Source: Oceanispirochaeta crateris
Lineage (GTDB): Bacteria > Spirochaetota > Spirochaetia > DSM-2461
Assembly (NCBI RefSeq): GCF_008329965.1
Contig: NZ_CP036150.1
Location: 930,001 to 994,000, forward strand
Direction of reading: 5' to 3'
DNA length: 64,000 nt
A program made the position numbers and the translations under genes. Positions 1 to 5,804 of this stretch are shown here, one piece after another (the first letter of the stretch is position 1; the number at the start of each line of letters is the position of its first letter). The notes under the pieces are model-generated. The model ran no database searches and was not told where the DNA came from. It saw only the letters and a program-made list of their open reading frames with translations.

Positions 1-43
1 GGTGCTCTTGTTTACTTGGAATGATCTCTATTTCATACTTCAT
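1..43 (-). CDS. 5' end of an unidentified gene (partial)
   Basis: An ATG at 41-43 (minus strand) is preceded by GAGGA about 9 bases upstream, and 14 open codons (MKYEIEIIPSKQEH) follow before the window ends. The ribosome-binding site and its place directly after the cytidine deaminase gene suggest a real start. Too little is visible to name a family; a GNAT-like protein would fit the neighbourhood but this is a guess. Confidence 0.45.
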   Translation of the reverse strand, partial: MKYEIEIIPSKQEH

Positions 44-116
44 ATTTTTTTCCTCAGTTATCGACAACCACTTTGAAGTGAAAAAACCTCGTTTGATGCT
101 GAAAACGGCATAATAA

Positions 117-551
117 CTATCTGTTAGAATAGAACTCCATGTCTTTTTTGTCATAGGCCTTTGACCAATGAAATGGTTGAAGATCCCGGAGAGGGACTAG
201 TTTCAGTGGAGAATCAGAGTCCGTGACTCCTACGTATACATCATCCCAATACATGAGTCTTTCCTGGCAGATGCCACAGGGAGTTAAAACCTTATATTCT
301 GATTTTTCTGAATCCCTCACAACGCAAATAGAATGAGTGACTGCTTCATCCAATTTATGAGCTTCACAAATAGCCCCAGTTTCGATACAAAGGGATGCCC
401 CTGCGTTGCATGTTTCTATAGCGATGCTAATCAAGAAGTTATTGTTAACTGTTCGTAATACGGCAGCTCCTCCCCATCCCGTTGGATAGCGATTTTCAAT
501 AAAAGTTTTAGCTTTTGAGAATAGGACCTGGGCTATCTCATTTTGTTGCAT
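117..551 (-). CDS. Cytidine deaminase-like protein
   Basis: A 144-residue protein of the zinc-dependent cytidine deaminase fold, which hydrolyses (deoxy)cytidine to (deoxy)uridine in pyrimidine salvage in the cytosol. The catalytic signature is visible as SLCIETGAICEAH (zinc-ligand Cys and the proton-shuttle Glu) followed by the second zinc motif PCGICQERL. The length matches homotetrameric Cdd enzymes (about 130-145 residues). The start is set by AGAAGG six bases upstream of the ATG. It may instead be a blasticidin-S-deaminase-like relative, a group often found as cargo genes, because the rest of the sequence is divergent. It lies in a patch of small same-strand accessory genes. Confidence 0.8.
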   Translation of the reverse strand: MQQNEIAQVLFSKAKTFIENRYPTGWGGAAVLRTVNNNFLISIAIETCNAGASLCIETGAICEAHKLDEAVTHSICVVRDSEKSEYKVLTPCGICQERLMYWDDVYVGVTDSDSPLKLVPLRDLQPFHWSKAYDKKDMEFYSNR

Positions 552-603
552 CTTTTCCTTCTTTTATCATTTAGTCTCACGCGAGTCTTCCGCGAAAATA
601 CGC

Positions 604-640
604 AGTTCAGGAAGGCTATTTCAATAGTGATTCCCGAACT
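604..640 (-). repeat. Imperfect hairpin after the 59-residue gene
   Basis: Three paired blocks separated by small bulges: AGTTC/GAACT, GGAA/TTCC and CTATT/AATAG around a 2-base loop. It starts five bases after the stop codon of the small gene at 646-825. There is no T-run on the minus strand, so it is not a standard intrinsic terminator. It could be an mRNA-stabilising stem-loop or a decayed recombination site. Confidence 0.5.
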
Positions 641-645
641 TTCTG

Positions 646-825
646 CTATTCAATAATCGTTATTCTACTGACTTTTCCCAAATTGATTATTTCTATCTTT
701 TTTTTCGTTTGGATTTTTAACCACAGATTTTCAACCTGAATTACAGAACCTTTTACTGTATCTGTAATTCCACTTATAACACCAAAGTGTACTATTACGT
801 TTTTACCTTTTAGATCATCAAACAT
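646..825 (-). CDS. Small 59-residue protein, predicted small beta-barrel
   Basis: This short open frame begins MFDDLKGKNVIVHFG and ends ISRITIIE-like (KVSRITIIE) with a TAG stop. A strong AGAGGAG sits seven bases before the ATG, which supports translation. The composition (alternating hydrophobic beta-strand patterns, Lys-rich, Gly at predicted turns) resembles small Sm-like/KOW-like barrel proteins of about 60 residues that bind RNA or act as adaptors. I cannot assign a function. It lies between the broken GNAT gene and the cytidine deaminase gene in the same orientation, and a hairpin follows its stop codon. Confidence 0.7.
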   Translation of the reverse strand: MFDDLKGKNVIVHFGVISGITDTVKGSVIQVENLWLKIQTKKKIEIINLGKVSRITIIE

Positions 826-964
826 AATTACTCCTCTTTTAAATATTCTACCTTAAAAACAACATTGAGTGGATGCAGAAAGCCCCAAATACATTAGAAT
901 CTAGGACTGAATTATTTAAATTTTTGTTTAGCTGTGTTCTCCATAAAATGGCTTATGAAATCAT

Positions 965-1482
965 TCATTTCTGTATTATCTTATTGAAACAATAAAATGT
1001 AGAATCCTTAAAGGGAATAAATATTTGTCCTAACCTTTGGTAGCCCATTCTTTCATACAACTTTAAGGCTGCAATATTTTCACTATAAGCATCTAATCTG
1101 ATAAATAAATATTTTTCCTTTTGAGCAAAAGTCTTTATAAAATTCATGAATATTCTTGCAATTCCTTTTCCTTGCGAATCAGGATGTACAGATAATCGAT
1201 GTACGACTAAAATCTTATTCTCATGAGTAGACCAGGAAATCTGACCATACTCTGAGGGTTGGTTTTCGTTCATTGCCGCGTAAGCGATGCATCGATGCTA
1301 TCCTTTATGACATAGCCACAGCCATCTTTTATATCTTTTTTGATCAACTCAAAGCTCGGATAATCCTCATTCCACTGATATATTCCCTGATCTTCCATGG
1401 ATGTTATACATTTAGAAATCATATCTATAATAGAATGACTATCCTGTTCATTTGCTTTCACTATATCCATACAGTCCTTCAT
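965..1482 (-). pseudogene. GNAT-family N-acetyltransferase, frameshifted
   Basis: Two frames together make one GNAT domain. The 5' frame (1482 to about 1290) gives the N-terminal part with SIIDMISKCITSMEDQGIYQW and GYVIKDS, and ends at a TGA at 1270. The 3' frame gives YAAMNENQPSEYGQISW, then the acetyl-CoA loop VHPDSQGKGIA and the C-terminal YERMGYQRLG. The joined protein of about 170 residues has the usual GNAT length and order. The shift falls near 1275-1300, beside a GCATCGATGC palindrome. AGGA lies just upstream of the ATG at 1482. It may be a true pseudogene or an assembly error. Confidence 0.75.
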
Positions 1483-1552
1483 ATTTCCTGTCTGAACCAG
1501 TTGCTAGACCATTTTTGCTCAATTGATTAATACAGATTCTTTCATGTTTTGA

Positions 1553-1870
1553 CTATTGAATCCCATCTTTTGTGACATTATATTCAGATTTCCTTTTTGG
1601 ATTCATTGGAAACCAACCTTTTTCTACTCTTTGTTTTTGATGGAATAATTCACCGATACTCCATAATAAAGAAAAACCAAGAATCCCGAATCCTGATCGT
1701 AGTGTCTCAATATTTAAAATGACAGCAAGGCCGCATGATAATAATCCAAGAACCAGGAATAAAGGCCATATCTTAACTCCAAAGAAGTATTCACCTTTAA
1801 TAACGACTGGATGAAGTACACCTATGATCATAAATGCTAAAAAACCTATCGCTAAGCCATCAATATACAT
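1553..1870 (-). CDS. DUF4491 family membrane protein
   Basis: A 105-residue integral membrane protein with about three hydrophobic helices, matching DUF4491 by its conserved stretch: HPVVIKGEYFFG near residue 20, LLWSIGELFHQ near 70 and a C-terminal basic KGWFPMNPKRK. The family is small, mostly found in Firmicutes and spirochaetes, and has no assigned function. I place the start at the ATG at 1870 (GGGAGG ten bases upstream) rather than at an in-frame GTG nine bases earlier, because family members begin with a few residues before the first helix. It is a same-strand neighbour of the TSUP permease but is separated from it by 124 bases. Confidence 0.75.
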   Translation of the reverse strand: MYIDGLAIGFLAFMIIGVLHPVVIKGEYFFGVKIWPLFLVLGLLSCGLAVILNIETLRSGFGILGFSLLWSIGELFHQKQRVEKGWFPMNPKRKSEYNVTKDGIQ

Positions 1871-1994
1871 AATATACACCTCCCGAAAGAAATAATTTTA
1901 GAACTAAATATTCATTTTGTTAATCAAATAGCAACTAAATGAAGTCTGAGCTGACCATTGTGCATCAATTCTTACACGGGTCACTCAATCTAAA

Positions 1995-2786
1995 TTACAT
2001 TGACAGCACATTTATTATCATGACTATTGCGGCTAGAAATGTTGTAATAGCAAAAATCCGTTTTAGATATTTGGGGTTTGTTTTAATCGCCAATTTTCCA
2101 CCGAAAATTCCGGCTAGTATGGCTGCAATGGCTAAGGGGATGGCAAATTGAGGTTCAAAGTGTCCCCGCATGGTATGCCCTAAAAAACCCATTATTGCCG
2201 TTGCTGCAACCATTGCTGTGGATGTACCGACAGCAATATGCATAGGGACACCACATAGCAATACCATTAAGGGTATTTTGAATGAACCACCGGAAATACC
2301 AACAGAACCTGCTACTAAACCAGCCAGTGCCGTGATTGGAATTGTATACCACAAGTTGACGACATATTCTTCTTCTCCAAACTTTCTATGCCAATAACCA
2401 AATTGTTTCTCAGTATGAATAGGCCTTTCCTTAACCTTGATAAGCATAAATATTCCAGCTAAGACAAGAAAGCCTGATAGCACAATTTTTAATGTAGCCC
2501 CGCTGATATAATTGGAAAAGTATCCTCCCACAAATGCCATTATATCTGTTGGCGGATCAATAACCAAAGCAAGTTTCCAATCAACCATTTTCTTCTTGTT
2601 AAACACAAACATTCCGGTTATGGCTGCAATCATAAGAATAAACTGTCCCATGGTCGCAGCCTGATGCATTCCTAATCCGGCAATAACAAGCAATGGTACA
2701 TAGAAATTGCCTCCACCCCTGCCAGACATGGTCATGATAAGGCCAATGGCAAAAACCGATATACTGATCATTATTATCTTTATCAT
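1995..2786 (-). CDS. TSUP family (TauE/SafE) membrane permease
   Basis: A 263-residue polytopic protein with two homologous halves, each with the glycine-rich loop of the TSUP family: MSGRGGGNFYVPLLV near residue 20 and VGISGGSFKIPLMV near residue 163. TSUP proteins export sulfite, sulfoacetate or related sulfur compounds or organic anions through the inner membrane; the substrate here cannot be told. About eight membrane helices are predicted. The ATG at 2786 overlaps the stop codon of an upstream frame (ATGA), so the gene was once translationally coupled to a partner now reduced to a remnant. No strong separate ribosome-binding site is seen. Confidence 0.85.
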   Translation of the reverse strand: MIKIIMISISVFAIGLIMTMSGRGGGNFYVPLLVIAGLGMHQAATMGQFILMIAAITGMFVFNKKKMVDWKLALVIDPPTDIMAFVGGYFSNYISGATLKIVLSGFLVLAGIFMLIKVKERPIHTEKQFGYWHRKFGEEEYVVNLWYTIPITALAGLVAGSVGISGGSFKIPLMVLLCGVPMHIAVGTSTAMVAATAIMGFLGHTMRGHFEPQFAIPLAIAAILAGIFGGKLAIKTNPKYLKRIFAITTFLAAIVMIINVLSM

Positions 2787-2953
2787 TCTTTACTCTCGCT
2801 TTGGGCAATCTGCTTCAATATTGTCCCGGCTTTAAAATCATCTAGCAACAGGATGTGTCTTCCTGCAATTGTCTCAACCTTGTCTTTAGATCTTACATCC
2901 GCGATTAAATTCCTTGATATGAGTGGTTTAGAACCTGATTGAATAAGCCCTTT
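2783..2953 (-). pseudogene. 3' remnant of the gene once coupled to the TSUP permease
   Basis: An open frame of 56 codons without a start codon, ending in a TGA that overlaps the permease ATG. Its protein-like sequence includes SKPLISRNLIADVRSKDKVE and AGRHILLLDDFKAGTILK. A stop codon bounds it upstream at about 2954-2956. The ATGA junction is the normal sign of a co-translated partner, so this is most likely the C-terminal end of a lost gene. I do not recognise the family. Confidence 0.5.
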
Positions 2954-3054
2954 TTATAAAGCCCCGGAATGGATCTTGAAAATATCTATAGTATACACAT
3001 CATCCCTTATTCCGTGTGGTATTGGCCAATATAAAATGACATTGACAGGGAAAA

Positions 3055-3270
3055 TTAAGAGCTTAACTTCAGAAGCTCATTGTTTATCATGGAAGATTCT
3101 GTGAAGAACTGAAGTTCGCCTATTTGTGTGCAGCTAAGCGTATCCATGTATGTATAAACGGGTTCAATGATTCTTTTTTTGTTCGTAAGTTCGGATAAAA
3201 CTTTCCTTGAAACACCTCAATTTACAGCAGCTTCAGTTACAGTCAGCCCAAGAGCTTTTTCCGTGGTGAT
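3055..3270 (-). pseudogene. Decayed HigA-type HTH antitoxin
   Basis: Reading the minus strand gives ITTEKALGLTVTEAAVN, an in-frame TGA, then GVSRKVLSELTNKK and a further 30 codons to a TAA. LGLT-x-A-GVSRK-LSEL-N-K is the helix-turn-helix core of HigA-like antitoxins, in which the interrupted position is normally a Leu or Phe. The usual N-terminal HPGEIL segment and a start codon are missing. It is a second, unrelated relic of a higA gene about 1.8 kb from the intact higA at 5078. Confidence 0.6.
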
Positions 3271-3435
3271 TTAGTGGGAATAGAGAGATGTATTTCTCTT
3301 TTATGTGATCATTCTGATGAGGTTCCTCTGGCATATCTTGTTTTCGAAATGTATGAATTGGGCTGGAGAACAATGTCCACGAGGTGAAGCCTGTAGCGCT
3401 GTAGAGTATATATCTCTTGTTATATGCTTTTAATT

Positions 3436-3768
3436 TTATTCAATTGATTTATCTACCCAATTTGTCAGCTTGATTTCAAATCCATTTTTTTTATAGAGAT
3501 CCTGTGCGGGAATATTATTCACCCCGGTAATACATGCTATATATTTAATATTTAGACTCTTTGACCATTTTTCAATAAACGCCAGTATTTCTGAAGCAAT
3601 ATTTTGTTTTCTGAAATTGGGGCTAACATAAAGCTCATTCATCCATAAGTAATCTGCTCCAGATTCTAGTCCAGCACAAATATTTCCAAATGCAAACGCT
3701 ACAATAGTATTGTTTTGTGTATAGAGAAAAAAAATGGAATGGTTGGAATCAGCAAGAGCATTCTCTAC
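3436..3768 (-). pseudogene. GNAT-family acetyltransferase, 5' end removed by the IS element
   Basis: The remaining 110 codons carry the central and C-terminal GNAT core: WMNELYVSPNFRKQNIAS (beta 4 and the acetyl-CoA loop, with a degenerate R-x-x-G/A pattern) and AQDLYKKNGFEIK. The N-terminal third is missing. The frame stays open across the IS boundary at 3768/3769 and begins at an ATG at 3793-3795 that lies inside the IS, so the first nine residues of the 119-residue frame come from the element. A functional product is unlikely but not excluded, since the cofactor loop is retained. Confidence 0.7.
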
Positions 3769-3780
3769 TGACCTATCCCC
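3769..3780 (+). repeat. IS left terminal inverted repeat
   Basis: TGACCTATCCCC, exactly complementary to 4950-4961. Confidence 0.9.
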
Positions 3781-3838
3781 AATAATTAGTACCACAATCT
3801 AGATTAGTTTTCAGCCAACAAATACAATGGAGGCTGAT

Positions 3839-4111
3839 ATGAAAAAGAGATTTACAGAAGAACAGATTGTAAGAATTCTGGGTGAACAAAAACTAGGAAA
3901 GAAGATTAAGGACATTGCCCGAGAATATGGGATTAGCGAGAATACTTTTTATATTTGGAAGAAAAAATATGGAGATATGTCTTCAAAAGAAATAGCTAGG
4001 TTAAAGCAGCTTGAACAGGAAAATGAAAATCTTAAAAAGCTTGTTGCAAACTTATCTCTGGATAATATGGCTCAAAAGGAAATCATAAAAAAGTTCTGCG
4101 ACCCGGAGTAA
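3839..4111 (+). CDS. IS3-family transposase OrfA
   Basis: A 90-residue DNA-binding subunit. An N-terminal helix-turn-helix (RFTEEQIVRILGEQ to YGISENTFYIWKKKYG) recognises the IS ends, and a C-terminal leucine-zipper coiled coil (ARLKQLEQENENLKKLV) mediates oligomerisation with OrfAB. I choose the ATG at 3839 because GGAGG lies five bases upstream; an in-frame ATG at 3827 overlaps that site. The last codons (AAA AAG TTC) form the frameshift signal that fuses it to OrfB. Confidence 0.9.
   Translation: MKKRFTEEQIVRILGEQKLGKKIKDIAREYGISENTFYIWKKKYGDMSSKEIARLKQLEQENENLKKLVANLSLDNMAQKEIIKKFCDPE
4087..4093 (+). other. Programmed -1 frameshift site of the IS
   Basis: The heptamer A_AAA_AAG is in phase with orfA, five codons before its TAA at 4109-4111. 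Slipping back one base enters the orfB frame, giving the continuous OrfAB transposase known for IS3-family elements. No stable downstream pseudoknot was searched for. Confidence 0.8.
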
Positions 4112-4950
4112 AAAAAGATGCTGTTAAGCATGTTACAAAATGCTTCGGGTTATCCATCAGACGAGCATGCCGTTTAGTTCAAATACCACGATCTACATAC
4201 CTTTATGATTCAAGGCCAAATGATGATGGTGAAATCATTAAGGAGATATATAAGATTCTGAAAAGAAATTCAAAATATGGCTGTGGAATGATCCATTTGA
4301 AATTGAGACAGAATAATATGTCTATAAACCATAAGCGGACGGAGAGGATCTATAACGAGCTAGGATTGCAACTTAAAAGACGAAAGCGTAGGAAGAAGAT
4401 TTCATCAGAAAATAGAGAGCCTGCTGTAATTCCTAAGACTCCTGGTAAGTTATGGGCAAATGATTTTGTTAGTGACTCCATTGCCAGTCAGAGAAAACTC
4501 AAAATCCTGACTGTGATTGATCCAACGACAAACAGATCGCCAATCATTCATGCCGGATTTTCAATAAATGGGAGGCATGTTTCTGAGATCCTAGATAGAG
4601 CTGGAGAGAAATATGGATATCCCGAAACTTTACAGTGTGACAATGGACCAGAGTTTAGAAGCAAAGAACTAGATAAATGGTGTTATGAGAAAGGAATCAG
4701 AATAAGTTTTTCAAGGCCAGGAAAGCCAACCGACAACTGCTATATTGAGAGCTTCAATGGGACATTCAGAAATGAATGCTTAAATTCCCATTATTTTGAA
4801 TCAATCAATGATGCTAGAGATATAATTGAAAATTGGTGGACTGAATACAATACTGAAAGGCCACAAAAACGATTAAAAGGAATGACACCGATAGAGTTTG
4901 AGAGTAAGCTAAATGAGTTGAAAACTAAACCTGCTGCTGGTCGAATCTAG
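4090..4950 (+). CDS. IS3-family transposase OrfB (integrase catalytic domain)
   Basis: The catalytic part of the OrfAB transposase, about 286 codons in the -1 frame from orfA. It begins KKVLRPGVKKDAVKHV, continues with the HTH_21-like segment (SIRRACRLVQIPRSTYLY), then the RNase-H fold rve domain. The DDE residues are visible in WANDFV, QCDNGPEF and CYIESFNG, with the conserved C-terminal WWTEYNTERPQKRLKGMTP. An internal ATG at 4288 gives only a shortened product lacking the N-terminal segment. The frame is intact to the stop at the right terminal repeat. Confidence 0.92.
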   Translation, partial: KVLRPGVKKDAVKHVTKCFGLSIRRACRLVQIPRSTYLYDSRPNDDGEIIKEIYKILKRNSKYGCGMIHLKLRQNNMSINHKRTERIYNELGLQLKRRKRRKKISSENREPAVIPKTPGKLWANDFVSDSIASQRKLKILTVIDPTTNRSPIIHAGFSINGRHVSEILDRAGEKYGYPETLQCDNGPEFRSKELDKWCYEKGIRISFSRPGKPTDNCYIESFNGTFRNECLNSHYFESINDARDIIENWWTEYNTERPQKRLKGMTPIEFESKLNELKTKPAAGRI

Positions 4951-4961
4951 GGGATAGGTCA
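4950..4961 (+). repeat. IS right terminal inverted repeat
   Basis: GGGGATAGGTCA, the complement of the left repeat; its first base is the last base of the OrfB stop codon. Confidence 0.9.
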
Positions 4962-5068
4962 GTGATCGGTTAGGTCAATATAGCATAAGAATTATTGATC
5001 AATGGAGAGTTTGTTTAAATCGGAATGAAGGTTCTCCATCTGAAGTAGTGATAATTGATTATCATTAG
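4962..5068 (+). pseudogene. higB: HigB toxin, 3' fragment left by the IS element
   Basis: Directly after the right IS end, the plus strand encodes DRLGQYSIRIIDQWRVCL and SPSEVVIIDYH, then TAG. The pattern GQYSIRINDQWRICF...VDYH is the conserved C-terminal half of HigB/RelE-type ribosome-dependent mRNA interferases. Only 34 codons remain of about 90, and the residues forming the N-terminal part of the fold are gone, so no active toxin is expected. The order toxin then antitoxin, with nine bases between them, is the normal higBA arrangement. Confidence 0.8.
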
Positions 5069-5077
5069 GAGATTAAG

Positions 5078-5371
5078 ATGAACAGAATACCCGATATTAC
5101 TCCCGGTGAGATCCTGAATGAGGAATTCTTGATACCTATGAGTATTACTGCGTATCGTTTATCGAAAGATACAAATATGCCATCAACTCGAATATCTGAA
5201 ATTTTAAAAGGTCGAAGAAAAATCACTGCTGATACCGCGCTAAGATTATCTGCCTATTTTGGTAATTCAGCAGAATTCTGGTTAGGAATACAAGATGAGT
5301 TTGACTTAAGAGTTGAAAGACTGAAAATTCAAGATGATCTCAAAAAAATCCCACATGCAGTAGCATCATAA
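5078..5371 (+). CDS. higA: HigA antitoxin, HTH XRE family
   Basis: A 97-residue DNA-binding antitoxin. It shows the HigA signature PGEILNEEFLIPMSITAYRL at residues 8-28, an HTH core (PSTRISEILKGRRKITADTA) and the C-terminal AEFWLGIQDEFDLR motif. HigA neutralises HigB and represses its own promoter. AGGAGA six bases before the ATG gives good translation, but the native promoter lay upstream of higB and has been replaced by IS sequence. With its toxin broken it is an orphan antitoxin, which may still protect against related toxins. Confidence 0.9.
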   Translation: MNRIPDITPGEILNEEFLIPMSITAYRLSKDTNMPSTRISEILKGRRKITADTALRLSAYFGNSAEFWLGIQDEFDLRVERLKIQDDLKKIPHAVAS

Positions 5372-5483
5372 ACACCTGTATATCGAAGCTAATGATATCA
5401 GGTAACACTAATCATTTATGACATTGCTTTTCGAGGCACGGAAGCCGAGGTTTTTTTTAAAAAAATCACAAGACAGAAATTGC

Positions 5484-5575
5484 CTATAACGTCCCGCGAA
5501 TATGCGAAGTTGAAGTGAAACTAAAGGAGTGTTTTGCGAATGCGCAAAACCGACGGTCTTTATTTTACTTCTTCG
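5484..5575 (+). repeat. Long bulged hairpin, attC-like
   Basis: An extended imperfect palindrome: CGAAG (5505-5509)/CTTCG (5571-5575), AAGT (5513-5516)/ACTT (5567-5570), TAAAG (5522-5526)/CTTTA (5558-5562), then a perfect inner stem GTTTTGCG (5531-5538)/CGCAAAAC (5543-5550) with loop AATG. Unpaired bases are unequal on the two arms. TATAACG precedes it, as in the R'' end of some attC sites. The matching GTTATA-type R' end is not present, so if it is an integron recombination site it is incomplete. It stands 115 bases after higA. Confidence 0.5.
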
Positions 5576-5635
5576 TAAGCTTCAATTTGGGCGAAGGAGC
5601 TTTGATAAGGATTGAGCTTGGAATTTGAAATATTA

Positions 5636-5713
5636 ATGGGAGTTCCGAAGATGGAACTCTTCTGGAATGGTCTTGTCAGCAAAAGAAGAGCAGGAACATT
5701 GAGCCAGGTATGA
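5636..5713 (+). pseudogene. Truncated 5' end of a toxin-like or cassette gene
   Basis: ATG at 5636 opens a 25-codon frame MGVPKMELFWNGLVSKRRAG followed by TLSQV and TGA. The pattern resembles the N-terminus of a small family (M-G-x-P-x-M-E-x-x-W-N-x-L) seen in clostridial and spirochaetal accessory regions; I recall it from memory and cannot name a function. The next 90 bases do not continue it recognisably. GAGTTCC/GGAACTC (5640-5659) forms a short hairpin inside it. The rest of 5372-5804 holds only the attC-like hairpin. Confidence 0.35.
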
Positions 5714-5804
5714 ATTTAATAGATCCTATTGATTGGATTCCTGTTTTTGACTTTGGGATTACTTCTAATACCAAACATAAAGAGGAGTATTTCAGCCTTT
5801 TTTA

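Larger units (their letters stand above)
3769..4961 (+). mobile_element. IS3-family insertion sequence (IS407-like), 1193 bp
   Basis: Bounded by perfect 12-bp terminal inverted repeats TGACCTATCCCC (3769-3780) and its complement (4950-4961); the symmetry extends two more bases on each side. Inside are orfA, a slippery A_AAA_AAG heptamer and an orfB with an intact DDE catalytic triad, so it may be active. The orfB stop codon sits at the right repeat, as usual. The flanking bases (TAC left, GTG right) are not a direct repeat, so this copy has either caused an adjacent deletion or arisen by recombination between two copies. Left flank is a truncated GNAT gene, right flank is a truncated higB. 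Confidence 0.92.

Noticed and set aside
604-640. Hairpin as an intrinsic terminator
   Set aside because: No T-run follows on the minus strand.
3261-3387. Plus-strand frame around LVFEMYELGWRTMS opposite and beyond the HigA relic
   Set aside because: No start codon with a ribosome-binding site, no recognised family, and it partly overlaps the better-supported relic.
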